From Lachnospiraceae bacterium (lineage in GTDB: Bacteria; Bacillota; Clostridia; Lachnospirales; Lachnospiraceae), in NCBI GenBank assembly GCA_024403615.1, contig JAKSRM010000015.1:1-35524 (forward strand): DNA of 35,524 nt, read 5' to 3'. The notes under the pieces are model-generated. The model was not told where the DNA came from. It did no database searches and saw only the letters and a program-made list of their open reading frames with translations. Shown piece after piece: positions 1-8,380 of the stretch. The translations under genes and the position numbers were made by a program. The stretch's first letter is position 1. Each line of letters begins with the position of its first letter.

Positions 1-678
1 CTCAGTTTGATTGACATGAAAATAGAAAACAATGAAGCGATAAACGATAATTTAGAGCAGCAGGCATTGGCGATTTACGATTCCATGTTTGGAAAAGCAA
101 ATTCTTTGAATGTCACTTTGGGGACGTTGAAGGACATAGCAGAAATCACTATGGGACAATCTCCCAGTGGCTCCAGTTACAATGAAGACGGTACTGGAGA
201 GGTTTTTTACCAAGGTCGTGCTGAATTTGGCTCTCGTTTTCCTACTCGCCGTTTGTTTACAACAGAACCAAAACGTATGGCGGAAGCTGGTGATGTCCTA
301 TTGAGTGTCCGTGCTCCTGTCGGCGCTCTCAATGTTGCTTATGAGCGCTGTTGTATCGGTCGTGGTCTTGGAGCAATACGCAGCAAGGATAATCATCAAT
401 CCTATGTTTTATACACAATGTTTGCCCTTCGTCCCGAACTGGACGTTTTCAATGGAGAAGGTACCGTGTTCGGCTCCATCAATCGAGATGCGTTGAACAA
501 CATGCCTATCAGTATTCCATCTGTTGAGGATTTGGATGCTTTTGAAGCCCTCGTTAGTCCTATAGATTCAATGATCCGAACCAACTATGAGGAAATATGC
601 CGTCTTCAGGCAATGCGAGATTCATTACTTCCTCGGCTGATGAGTGGAGAAATTGACGTCTCTGCTGTTGAAGTCTAA
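1..678 (+). CDS. hsdS: Type I restriction-modification specificity subunit HsdS, C-terminal half (5' end outside window)
   Basis: HsdS gives the type I methylase/restriction complex its DNA target specificity. The reading frame is open from base 1, so the gene enters from the left and only its second half is visible. The order seen is the central conserved helix (residues with NDNLEQQALAIYDSMF), a second target-recognition domain from about residue 38 to 165 (AEITMGQSPSG, then GDVLLSVRAPVGALN, typical of this domain), and the distal conserved helix ending in LLPRLMSGEIDV, a usual HsdS C-terminus. The TTG at 7 is probably not a start, because the coding sequence continues upstream. A cyclase-like gene follows 37 bases downstream and then hsdR, so hsdM is expected just left of the window. 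Family assignment is firm; the DNA target cannot be read from sequence. Confidence 0.93.
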   Translation, partial: LSLIDMKIENNEAINDNLEQQALAIYDSMFGKANSLNVTLGTLKDIAEITMGQSPSGSSYNEDGTGEVFYQGRAEFGSRFPTRRLFTTEPKRMAEAGDVLLSVRAPVGALNVAYERCCIGRGLGAIRSKDNHQSYVLYTMFALRPELDVFNGEGTVFGSINRDALNNMPISIPSVEDLDAFEALVSPIDSMIRTNYEEICRLQAMRDSLLPRLMSGEIDVSAVEV

Positions 679-715
679 GCCGCTAAATTATCGTTTATTA
701 GAAAAGAGGAATTGT

Positions 716-1765
716 ATGAAATATGTTGCATTTTTAGATGTATTGGGATTTAAAGACAAACTTAAAAAATTATCTCAAAATGATGCAAAGAATTATATCG
801 GAGATTTTTCGTCAACAATATATTCGTTATTTCAAAATATAAACAATAAAATAAATGGCTATATTGTTAGTGATTCAGTTATTTTGTATTCAAATGATGT
901 AGCCTCTGAATCTTTAAAAGGCTTGGTTACACTTGTAATTGATATTTGCAAAGAGGAATTTACTCAAAATGGAATTTTAATTCGAGGGGCAATATCAAAA
1001 GGTGAATTTGATAAAATGCCGGCTATAGAATTGCCCAAACTACAAAAACAACTAATTGTTGGACAAGCATATGTAGATGCTTATTTACTTGAAGATTCAA
1101 TGAAATCAATTGGAATTTCTCTAAGCAAAGAGGTTTATCAAGATATTGTTGGATTAAATTTAGATGTCAATTGTTACGATGAAAGTTCAAAAAACGAAGA
1201 AAAATATGTATTAAGCTATTTTGATTTCGAATTTATCAACAAATCAGAAAATCTGCTTAAATTTGTTGATTTGGCTATTGGCTCAAATTGGCGTCCGCAT
1301 TATTACAATGCGTTGTATTTAGCAATAAAAGATACAAAGAATAATAATCAAATATATCATTTGTTTGATCAGTTAATAGCCTGTATCGGGAATCCAAGTG
1401 AATGCTGGATGGAAATTGACAAATTTATTAAGAATACTTTTAATGACGATGTAATCTCATATTATCAAACACGGTTTTTAGGATATATTAGAGAACGCAT
1501 GCAGACATCAGAAAACAAAACACTATATATTGAAAAGCGGCCGAGCAATCGCGATAAAATATTGCAATACTTAAGAAATAATCCATACTCTTCGATTAAT
1601 TCGATTTCTGATGCACTTAATATTTCTGTCAAAGTTACTCAGAACTACATAAAAAAATTAATTGATGAAAAACAAGTGTTAGTTAATGAAGTAAGAGTGA
1701 TATATAACGATACTCAACGAAAAACAAAAACATACTCTTTAGCGGAATTTGATAATAACCTCTAA
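716..1765 (+). CDS. Nucleotide-cyclase-like domain fused to a C-terminal winged helix, unknown function
   Basis: A 349-residue protein. I chose ATG 716 because AGAGGA lies 5-6 bases upstream; an upstream in-frame ATG at 644 would overlap hsdS. Residues 3-140 resemble class III nucleotide cyclases: FLDVLGF with D8 in the first metal position, SDS with D53 in the second, an RGAISKGE segment near residue 90 and GQAYVDAYLLE at 116-126. The Asn and Arg that stabilise the transition state in classical cyclases seem replaced (V120, L124 by eye alignment), so activity is uncertain. Residues about 277-343 look like a winged helix-turn-helix. The middle is unrecognised. The gene is markedly AT-rich and sits between hsdS and hsdR in the same direction. 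It may be a defence-associated signalling protein or a regulator of the locus; both are inference. Confidence 0.6.
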   Translation: MKYVAFLDVLGFKDKLKKLSQNDAKNYIGDFSSTIYSLFQNINNKINGYIVSDSVILYSNDVASESLKGLVTLVIDICKEEFTQNGILIRGAISKGEFDKMPAIELPKLQKQLIVGQAYVDAYLLEDSMKSIGISLSKEVYQDIVGLNLDVNCYDESSKNEEKYVLSYFDFEFINKSENLLKFVDLAIGSNWRPHYYNALYLAIKDTKNNNQIYHLFDQLIACIGNPSECWMEIDKFIKNTFNDDVISYYQTRFLGYIRERMQTSENKTLYIEKRPSNRDKILQYLRNNPYSSINSISDALNISVKVTQNYIKKLIDEKQVLVNEVRVIYNDTQRKTKTYSLAEFDNNL

Positions 1766-1828
1766 CAGCGACTTGAGGTATTAAATTATTGCATAGCATA
1801 GAAAACCAAAATACAGGAGGATAAAACA

Positions 1829-4800
1829 ATGCCAGGTTTTATCGAAGCCGATTATGAAAATTCAGTAATAGAGTTATTTCAAAATATGGGCTATCAGCAT
1901 TTGTATGGTCCGAATATTGAAAGAGATTTTAAGAGCCCGTTGTATGATGGGATTCTTGAAGACTCCTTAAAAAGATTGAATCCTTCTTTGCCGGATGCTG
2001 CAATCAAGGATGCTTTGTATAAACTCAAGAATTTTGAGAACGGAACACTTGTACAGAAAAATACGGTTTTCATGAATTATCTTCAGAATGGCATTGAAGT
2101 AAGTTATCACGAAAACGGAGAAACAAAATCAGATATTGTTTATATCGTAGATTACAATAATCCGGACAACAATTCTTTTATAGTTGCAAATCAATGGACC
2201 TTCATTGAAAACAGTAATAAGCGCCCAGATGTTTTGCTTTTCTTAAACGGGATTCCTGTAGTACTAATAGAACTCAAATCTCCTTCCAGAGAAGAAACGG
2301 ATGCTTCCGAAGCATACCTCCAGATTCGAAATTATATGCAGGAGATTCCGGCCATGTTCATTTATAACGCAATCTGCGTAATGAGTGATATGTCTGTTTC
2401 AAAGGCTGGAACAATCACTTCCGGTGAAGACCGTTTTATGGAATGGAAGACGAAGGAAGGAGATTATGAAAATACACAATATGCTCAGTTTGATACCTTT
2501 TTTGAGGGAATGTTTCAAAAAGAGCGACTTCTTGATTTATTAAAAAACTTTATCTGTTTTAGTGAAGAAGGAATAGACTCCTACAAGATACTCGCAGGTT
2601 ATCATCAATACTTTGCTGTGCGCAAGGCCATCGATAGTACATGTAAAGCTGCTGCAGATGGTGGAGATGGAAAGGGTGGAGTTTTCTGGCATACACAGGG
2701 CTCAGGTAAATCTTTATCGATGGTGTTTTATGCCCATCTTCTTCAGCAAGCCCTCAATAGCCCAACAATTGTTGTAATTACAGACAGAAACGATCTGGAT
2801 GATCAGCTCTTTACCCAATTTGCAAAGTGTTCCGACTTCCTTCGTCAGAAACCAGAGCATGCTACTAGCAGAGAACACTTGATGAAATGGCTGGCTTCGA
2901 GGAATGCCAACGGAATCATTTTTACAACAATGCAGAAATTTGAAGAATCTGCTTCTGCATTATCCGAAAGAAGAAATATTGTCGTAATGGCGGATGAAGC
3001 TCATCGCAGTCAGTACGGCTTAACAGAAAAAATAAAAATTACAACGAATGAAGCTGGAGAACAGGAAGCAAAGAGAATCGTAGGAACTGCACGTATCATC
3101 CGTGACTGTCTTCCTAATGCTACTTTTATTGGATTTACAGGAACTCCTGTTTCTTCAAAGGATCACGATACCAGAGCGGTATTTGGTGATTACATTGATA
3201 TTTATGATATGACCCAGGCGGTAGAAGATGGAGCTACTCGCCCTGTTTACTACGAAAGCAGAGTCATCAAACTGAAATTGGATGAAGAAACCATCCATAT
3301 GATAGATCAGGAATATGACACTGTAGCTGCTTTGGACCAGGCGGATGAAAGCGTTATTCAGAAGAGCAAACAGATGCTTGGAAAGATGGAAGCGGTTTTA
3401 GGAAATCCACAGACCATAGATTCTCTCGTATTCGATATACTGGATCATTACGAGAATTACAGAGAGAATCTGCTTACAGGAAAAGCTATGATTGTAGCTT
3501 ATTCTCGTAATATTGCGATGAAAATATATCAACGAATTCTTGAACTTCGTCCGGGTTGGAACGATAAAGTTGCCGTTGTAATGACAGAGAGCAATAAAGA
3601 TCCGGAAGAGTGGAGAGGAATCATTGGAAATAAACGCCATAAGGAAGAACTGGCAAAGAAATTTAAAGACAATGACAGCCCTCTTAAAATTGCAATCGTT
3701 GTTGATATGTGGCTCACCGGATTTGATGTTCCGTCACTTGCTACGATGTATGTATATAAGCCAATGTCGGGACATAATCTGATGCAGGCTATTGCGCGAG
3801 TAAATCGAGTATTTAAGGAAAAAGAAGGTGGCTTGGTTGTAGATTATGTAGGCATAGCAAATGCTCTTAAGCAAGCTATGAATGACTATACTGCTCGTGA
3901 CCGTAAAAATTATGGAAATACAGATGTTGGTCAGGTCGCTTATCCAAAATTCCAGGAGAAACTGGAAGTATGTAGAGACTTGCTTGATGGCTATGATTAT
4001 GCGTCTTTCATGAATGGTTCAGATCTTGAGAGAGCAAAAATTATTAGTGGTGCTGTGAACTATGTGGCTGCTCCAGACAAAGCGGAACTACTTAAGACAT
4101 TCTTGAAAGAAGCATTCTTGCTGAAGCAAGCACTTTCCTTATGTTCGGCTCTTACAACAGAACCGGAAAGAATGGAAGCTGCTTTCTTTGAAGCAGTTCG
4201 CGTTATGGCTAACCGTATAATTGTTGAAGGCGGAAAATCAAAAATATCGTTAAAAGAATTAAACGACCGAATCAACGAACTTCTTAAACAGAGCATAAAG
4301 AGTGATGGTGTAATTAATCTGTTTGATGGCGTGAAAGAGGAATTCTCTTTATTCGATCCGAAGTTTTTGGAAGATATATCAAAAATGAAACAGAAGAATC
4401 TGGCGGTTGAATTACTGAAGAGATTGATTGCTGAACAGGTTGCTATTTACCGTGTGACAAATGTTGTTAAATCTCAGAAATTCAGCGAAATGATTCAGCG
4501 AATTATGAACCAGTATTTGAACGGAATGCTGACTAATCAGCAGGTTATCGATGAGCTTCTGAAGATGGCTCAAGATATTCGAAATGGTCATGATCAAGGA
4601 AAAGACATGGGACTGACTCCGGAAGAAATGGCTTTCTATGATGCACTGACAAAACCAGAAGCAATCAAAGACTTTTACGAGAATGAGGAATTGGTTGCAC
4701 TCACAAAAGAACTTACGGAAACATTAAATAGGAATAAGACTATCGATTGGCAGAAACGAGAAACCGCAAGAGCTAAGATGCGAATGATGATCAAAAAGCT

Positions 4801-4939
4801 TCTGAAGAAATATAAATATCCACCAGAGGGAATGGATGACGCTCTTGAAACCGTTATGACCCAGTGCGAATTATGGACAGACAATAATTACTTTGATGAG
4901 CGTATGGGAGTATATGCGGAAAGCATTGCGAGAATGTAA
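1829..4939 (+). CDS. hsdR: Type I restriction enzyme endonuclease/translocase subunit HsdR
   Basis: HsdR is the motor and nuclease of the type I restriction complex; it translocates DNA with ATP and cuts unmodified DNA. The 1036-residue length is normal. A PD-(D/E)xK nuclease core is visible at D134 and E148-x-K150 (RPDVLLFLNGIPVVLIELKS). The SF2 motor follows: Walker A GSGKS at 291-295, DEAHRS at 389-394, GFTGTP at 435-440, then a second RecA-like half with VDMWLTGFDVPSL and a QAIARVNR-type motif VI. The C-terminus is helical and would contact the methylase core. The start has a strong ribosome binding site (AGGAGG 8 bases upstream). All catalytic motifs look intact, so it should be functional if hsdM and hsdS are. 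It is separated from hsdS by the cyclase-like gene. Confidence 0.96.
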   Translation: MPGFIEADYENSVIELFQNMGYQHLYGPNIERDFKSPLYDGILEDSLKRLNPSLPDAAIKDALYKLKNFENGTLVQKNTVFMNYLQNGIEVSYHENGETKSDIVYIVDYNNPDNNSFIVANQWTFIENSNKRPDVLLFLNGIPVVLIELKSPSREETDASEAYLQIRNYMQEIPAMFIYNAICVMSDMSVSKAGTITSGEDRFMEWKTKEGDYENTQYAQFDTFFEGMFQKERLLDLLKNFICFSEEGIDSYKILAGYHQYFAVRKAIDSTCKAAADGGDGKGGVFWHTQGSGKSLSMVFYAHLLQQALNSPTIVVITDRNDLDDQLFTQFAKCSDFLRQKPEHATSREHLMKWLASRNANGIIFTTMQKFEESASALSERRNIVVMADEAHRSQYGLTEKIKITTNEAGEQEAKRIVGTARIIRDCLPNATFIGFTGTPVSSKDHDTRAVFGDYIDIYDMTQAVEDGATRPVYYESRVIKLKLDEETIHMIDQEYDTVAALDQADESVIQKSKQMLGKMEAVLGNPQTIDSLVFDILDHYENYRENLLTGKAMIVAYSRNIAMKIYQRILELRPGWNDKVAVVMTESNKDPEEWRGIIGNKRHKEELAKKFKDNDSPLKIAIVVDMWLTGFDVPSLATMYVYKPMSGHNLMQAIARVNRVFKEKEGGLVVDYVGIANALKQAMNDYTARDRKNYGNTDVGQVAYPKFQEKLEVCRDLLDGYDYASFMNGSDLERAKIISGAVNYVAAPDKAELLKTFLKEAFLLKQALSLCSALTTEPERMEAAFFEAVRVMANRIIVEGGKSKISLKELNDRINELLKQSIKSDGVINLFDGVKEEFSLFDPKFLEDISKMKQKNLAVELLKRLIAEQVAIYRVTNVVKSQKFSEMIQRIMNQYLNGMLTNQQVIDELLKMAQDIRNGHDQGKDMGLTPEEMAFYDALTKPEAIKDFYENEELVALTKELTETLNRNKTIDWQKRETARAKMRMMIKKLLKKYKYPPEGMDDALETVMTQCELWTDNNYFDERMGVYAESIARM

Positions 4940-5067
4940 GTTGGTTGTGGGTAATTGGAAGCAACAATGGGAAAATGGTTGAAACCAGAATGGGATATTA
5001 CGGCCAAGTTTAAATGGCACAGTAAATAATTTGACCGAATATAAACGTGATAATACAGAAAATACAA

Positions 5068-5099
5068 AGGAAACTGAATTTGTTCAGTTTCCTCTTTTA
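5068..5099 (+). terminator. Rho-independent terminator after hsdR
   Basis: A perfect 11-bp inverted repeat, AGGAAACTGAA (5068-5078) and TTCAGTTTCCT (5083-5093), with a TTTG loop and a following CTTTTAT. It closes the restriction operon. The A-rich left flank could let it work weakly on the other strand too, for the convergent GIY-YIG gene. Confidence 0.85.
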
Positions 5100-5182
5100 T
5101 AAGAATAAGAAATATTGAAAAGGTGTTTAATTGTAGAATATGAAAGGTAGCGTCCTAACATAATTGGGCAAAGCTAATTCAT

Positions 5183-6031
5183 TTATATTTGATTTTCTTC
5201 AATTTCTTTTAGTGGCTTGTTGTCGGAAGTTTTCCATTCGGTTTTTCCATTTGCATTGCGGCCCATAACGATGGCTGCTGCTGTTGATGGGCTAGTAAAG
5301 GAATAATCCCTTGTGAACTTGAATTCTGCATTTATTATACCTTTTTCAAGAAGGCTTGTCCGTATGCGTATCAAGCTTGCAGACATGCTAGCTACTGTAG
5401 AAGTTGCAATCATTGATCCTTCAAGTACGGCAAAACCATCTGATACTATAATTCCTTTGGCATCTGCACCACGTGTAGTTTTTATGTAAAATTCACTTTC
5501 GCTATTTTGCGTATTTATTTTATTATCTTCAATGGTATCGAATGTTTTATATCCAAGAGCATTTACAAGTAATTTAGTGTTACTAATAAATTCCAATAAC
5601 ATTGCCTCATCAAATTCTGAAATTGACGGACAATTTGGAATGGAACTGTTTGCAATAACGGTTTTGTTGGCGTTTTTGGCTAGTGAATAAAACTGATTCT
5701 CAAGATATTTCACATGCGCTTTGTTAAGAAGATTATCTTTGCTAATTACAACTATGAAGTCGTTCCAATATACTTTCTCATTCAAATGCTGTTTTAACCT
5801 CGTCATTATTTTTTCGGCTTCTCCGATATATACCGTATCTTCATTATTATCATTTTTTCCAAACAAAAAATAAACTCCAGTATTATCTGAATCGGACCGT
5901 TTTGAAAACTCAAGAAGTTCATTTCGGGATACTTTATATACGCGTCCATTCCAGTTTGATATTTCACACATAATTCGTCCATTTGGATTTCCGTCGAAAA
6001 TAAACATTTGAATTGTTTTGCTGAATCCCAT
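5183..6031 (-). CDS. GIY-YIG nuclease family protein with C-terminal DUF4357
   Basis: A 282-residue protein. Residues 52-125 form a GIY-YIG-type fold: GVYFLFG at 52-58, VYIGEAEKIMTRLKQH at 67-82 with the usual Arg (R78), and KYLENQFY with the usual metal-binding Glu (E111). Residues about 210-278 match DUF4357, a domain often attached to such nucleases (visible as SLIRIRTSLLEKG, then FTSPSTAAAIVMGR and GKTEWKT). The start has AGAAGG 10 bases upstream. The gene converges on hsdR. Proteins of this type are frequent beside restriction-modification loci, but their role is not established. It is probably part of the accessory island rather than a DNA repair gene. The family call is solid; the function is not. 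Confidence 0.85.
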   Translation of the reverse strand: MGFSKTIQMFIFDGNPNGRIMCEISNWNGRVYKVSRNELLEFSKRSDSDNTGVYFLFGKNDNNEDTVYIGEAEKIMTRLKQHLNEKVYWNDFIVVISKDNLLNKAHVKYLENQFYSLAKNANKTVIANSSIPNCPSISEFDEAMLLEFISNTKLLVNALGYKTFDTIEDNKINTQNSESEFYIKTTRGADAKGIIVSDGFAVLEGSMIATSTVASMSASLIRIRTSLLEKGIINAEFKFTRDYSFTSPSTAAAIVMGRNANGKTEWKTSDNKPLKEIEENQI

Positions 6032-6573
6032 AATTTATAAACCTTCTCTTTCACAAATTTGACTAAAAATACTGCGCACAACCTTAAAAAGTATAACGTG
6101 CTAAATACTGATTTAAAGATATGTCATAACATCGTTCATGTCAAGGCACGCTGTGACTAGGTTGTTTCTCTTTTTTCTAACATTGGTTTCGGAAGATTTC
6201 GACAGATATATTTGATATAAATGATAGTGTGGCAAATAATGGTGGAATAAAGGGTATTTTGTTTTCAACGCGACAATCCCCAATAAATCCAGAATGAAAC
6301 ATAAATGCGCGATAATTTCGTTTCAGTGCACTTGCATGCGCGATATTTCACTTTCAGTGAGGTAAACGCACGAAAATGGCTGAAATAGCTCACTGAAACT
6401 AAGAAATCGCGCATTTTTCTTGCTTTTCTCGCGCAAGTCCAGATTTCGCCAAGCTCTACGCCAACAAGGCGACTATGAATATGTGGTCCGGGGGAAAGAT
6501 GAATTAAGTTACTCTTGACGAACACTAACATGTTAGGCGACAATCAGCAGGAACGTTAATGAAGGAGGCTGCT
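6032..6573. other. 542-bp gene-free interval between the GIY-YIG gene and nnrE
   Basis: No convincing gene is seen here. The left 250 bases are AT-rich. The middle holds a repeat cluster (listed separately). From about 6430 to 6505 the composition turns GC-richer and one plus-strand frame ends in YANKATMNMWSGGKMN before a TAA, which looks like the tail of a decayed gene. A perfect 12-bp palindrome CTAACATGTTAG lies at 6525-6536, 38 bases before nnrE, and could be an operator. The minus-strand frame at 6265-6543 has no recognisable domain and runs through the repeats. Confidence 0.5.
6303..6416. repeat. Three-copy short repeat (two direct, one inverted) forming a long hairpin
   Basis: A unit close to ATGCGCGAT..TTTC..TTTCAGTG occurs at 6305-6328, again in direct orientation at 6336-6359, and inverted at 6391-6414. 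Copies two and three form extended hairpin arms: TTTCAGTGAG at 6352-6361 pairs exactly with CTCACTGAAA at 6390-6399, and GCGCGAT pairs further out. The layout resembles REP-like or MITE-like palindromic elements, but no transposase is nearby and the family is unknown to me. Confidence 0.7.
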
Positions 6574-7206
6574 ATGCCATACTGTGTATCTGTTGCCACC
6601 ATGCGCGAGAGCGATGCGTGGACCATCGAAAATAAAATAAGTTCCAAAGAGCTCATGGGTCGAGCAGGAACGGCCATTTACGAGGCGACTTCTTGGAAGG
6701 CACCGGTCGCAATTGTCTGTGGCAAGGGAAACAACGCCGGCGACGGATTCGTGGTTGCGAATCTGCTCGCCGAGGCGAATATTCCAGTGGACATTTTCCT
6801 ACTGTCGGACAGCTTTTCCGACGACGGAAAGTATTATCACGACATCTGCGAAGCCCGCAGCATCCGTTCCATCGCCTTTGAGGAGGGCATGTCCTTTGCG
6901 GAATATGGCTCCGTTTTGGACTGCATTTTCGGCACCGGATTCTCTGGCGAGCCGAGAGGCATCTATGGGACCGCCATCGATGCCATCAATGCTTCCGGCG
7001 CCTATGTGGTTTCTGCGGATATCAATTCCGGGCTCAACGGCGACACTGGGCTGGGCACGAAGTATGTGAAGTCGGATCTGACGGTTTCCATCGGAACCTT
7101 CAAGCCGGGCCATTTCCTGGGTCTGGCCAAGGAGGCCATGAAAGAGAAAGTCAACGCCGACATCGGCATCGAAATCCAAGGCGAATATATTTGGGTGGAA
7201 GAATAA
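6574..7206 (+). CDS. nnrE: NAD(P)H-hydrate epimerase (YjeF N-terminal domain), stand-alone
   Basis: Epimerises the R form of damaged NAD(P)H hydrate so that the dehydratase NnrD can repair it. The 210-residue protein holds the YjeF_N core: GKGNNAGDG at 50-58 (nucleotide/substrate loop), IFGTGFSGEPRG near 118-129, and SADINSGLNGDTG with the usual catalytic Asp at 149. In many bacteria this domain is fused to NnrD; here it stands alone, which is also common. ATG 6574 was chosen because AAGGAGG lies 5 bases upstream; an earlier in-frame ATG at 6559 would place that site inside the gene. Its GC content is clearly higher than its flanks. Broken pieces of a second copy occur at 8104 and 10150, so the locus has been duplicated or rearranged. 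Confidence 0.92.
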   Translation: MPYCVSVATMRESDAWTIENKISSKELMGRAGTAIYEATSWKAPVAIVCGKGNNAGDGFVVANLLAEANIPVDIFLLSDSFSDDGKYYHDICEARSIRSIAFEEGMSFAEYGSVLDCIFGTGFSGEPRGIYGTAIDAINASGAYVVSADINSGLNGDTGLGTKYVKSDLTVSIGTFKPGHFLGLAKEAMKEKVNADIGIEIQGEYIWVEE

Positions 7207-7310
7207 AGTTTTTTTAACAGATTCGTAAAAATGTATACGTGGAAAAGCAATGATTGATGTGCTAATATAAGTTCATCTGGAGAGCTCCTGCCTCAGTGGA
7301 GGTCTTAACT

Positions 7311-7340
7311 ACTGGAGGGATTTTCCCTCCAGTTTCTATC
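7311..7340 (+). terminator. Strong hairpin between nnrE and the toxin-antitoxin pair, likely terminator
   Basis: ACTGGAGGGA (7311-7320) pairs perfectly with TCCCTCCAGT (7324-7333), followed by TTCTATCATTT. A weaker CTCC/GGAG hairpin lies just upstream (about 7285-7302). The tail is T-rich but not a pure run, so this could instead be the end of a small transcript from the 7207-7310 gap. Confidence 0.6.
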
Positions 7341-7371
7341 ATTTCTCAAAAGGAATTCAATTAAAAAAAGA

Positions 7372-7418
7372 TAGACTTTATTAAATTTACCCTTTATAAT
7401 TTGCTTAGCTAACCTAGG
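7372..7418 (+). promoter_or_regulatory. Promoter and possible operator of the Phd-VapC pair
   Basis: A -35-like TAGACT (7372-7377), a 17-base spacer and a perfect TATAAT (7395-7400). Just downstream are two short palindromes, TTAGCTAA (7405-7412) and CCTAGG (7413-7418), where an autoregulating antitoxin could bind. Antitoxins of this family usually repress their own promoter; the operator assignment is inference. Confidence 0.6.
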
Positions 7419-7436
7419 CAGAATATGGAGGGTGAC

Positions 7437-7688
7437 ATGACTTCGGTGAATATGTTTGAAGCAAAAACAAATCTTTCGAAATATGTATTGGCGGTCGAAG
7501 AGAAAAAGGAGGCTTATATTTTGATTACGCGTAACGGAAAACCGGTTGCTAAAATAGTGCCTTATGACGATCCGCCGCAAACGCGCATAGGATTGGGAAA
7601 AGGAATCCTTCCTGAAATGCCGTCGTTGGATGAGTTTAACAGCATTTCAGTTGAAGATAATTTTTTGGATGATGGAGGAGTTTTTTAA
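7437..7688 (+). CDS. Phd/YefM-family antitoxin
   Basis: An 83-residue protein that should neutralise the PIN toxin encoded next to it and repress the shared promoter. It opens with MTSVNMFEAKTNLSKYV, the Phd/YefM DNA-binding fold, and continues with ILITRNGKPVAKIVPYD, the classic end of that domain. The acidic C-terminal stretch (residues about 60-83) would wrap the toxin. ATG 7437 was chosen over an upstream ATG at 7425 because GGAGGG lies about 5 bases before it. The stop codon overlaps the toxin start by one base (TAATG), the usual coupled layout. Partner and family are clear; which nucleic acid the toxin attacks is not. Confidence 0.9.
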   Translation: MTSVNMFEAKTNLSKYVLAVEEKKEAYILITRNGKPVAKIVPYDDPPQTRIGLGKGILPEMPSLDEFNSISVEDNFLDDGGVF

Positions 7689-8095
7689 TGAAACTGCTTT
7701 TAGATACCCATGTTCTTATCTGGGCGCTGACGGACGATAAAAATCTTCCGGAGAGAATTGCTGATATGATTAATGATAGGGACAATATAGTATATTTCAG
7801 TGCTGCTTCGTTGTGGGAACTGGCGATTAAAAATTATAAAGCGCCGGAGAAGTGCCCTTATGACGAAGCGGTTGTTGAAGAAATCAGTATTCGTTCTGGA
7901 TTTCATTGTTTGAATATTAACAGTGACCATATTAAAAGCATCCGGACGTTAAGGACGAAGCAAGGCTGTGAATTAGCAAATTATGACCCGTTTGATCGAA
8001 TGCTGATATCTCAGGCAAAAACGGAAGGAGCTTTCCTGCTGTCCCATGATAAGAATTTTCAATATTATGAAGAGCCGTGTATAGAGCGGTTTTAG
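7688..8095 (+). CDS. PIN-domain ribonuclease toxin, VapC family
   Basis: A 135-residue PIN-domain protein, the expected length for VapC toxins, which cut specific RNAs when freed from the antitoxin. The acidic metal site is intact by eye: LLLDTHVLIW with D6 near the N-terminus, SAASLWELAIK with Glu near residue 44, and ANYDPFDRMLISQA with the Asp pair near residues 100-103, followed by LLSHD. The start lies on the antitoxin stop and has GGAGGAG about 8 bases upstream. Eight bases after its stop begins a fragment of a second nnrE. The pair is a self-contained cassette between nnrE and that fragment. Confidence 0.92.
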   Translation: MKLLLDTHVLIWALTDDKNLPERIADMINDRDNIVYFSAASLWELAIKNYKAPEKCPYDEAVVEEISIRSGFHCLNINSDHIKSIRTLRTKQGCELANYDPFDRMLISQAKTEGAFLLSHDKNFQYYEEPCIERF

Positions 8096-8103
8096 GAGTG
8101 GTT

Positions 8104-8172
8104 ATGCCCAACTGTGTATCTGTTGCCACCATGCGCGAGAGCGATGAGTGCGAGATGATTGGTCGCCAGTGT
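8104..8172 (+). pseudogene. 5' fragment of a second nnrE copy
   Basis: Bases 8104-8146 match 41 of 43 bases of the start of intact nnrE (6574-6616), giving MPNCVSVATMRESDE. The match then skips roughly 30 bases and resumes briefly (an E-M-I-G-R stretch against E-L-M-G-R) before being lost; the frame stops soon after. It keeps a ribosome-binding-like AGGAGTGG. The 3' end of the same broken gene reappears at 10150. Confidence 0.88.
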
Positions 8173-8380
8173 ACTTGCAAGTCCTGAAAAATGCCCTTGT
8201 ATTTGTTATCATTGATATAGTACGAATGTTTAAATGAAAAATTAAACCTGTACTTTGATAACTGGAAAATTTTATGAAACTAGATGGGAGCTTGTAGCAT
8301 GAACTTAATGGACATGACCGATTACAAGATTTCCGTAAGTTGGAAGGGAGTAAATAACTTTTTGAAATAAGAGGTAAAAT

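Noticed and set aside
6265..6543. 92-residue minus-strand frame before nnrE
   Set aside because: It runs through the repeat cluster, has no domain or good start, and its composition is not protein-like.
8299..8370. 23-codon plus-strand frame before the repeat-protein gene
   Set aside because: Only a weak GGGAG upstream and no recognisable sequence; it cannot be told from chance in a decayed stretch.
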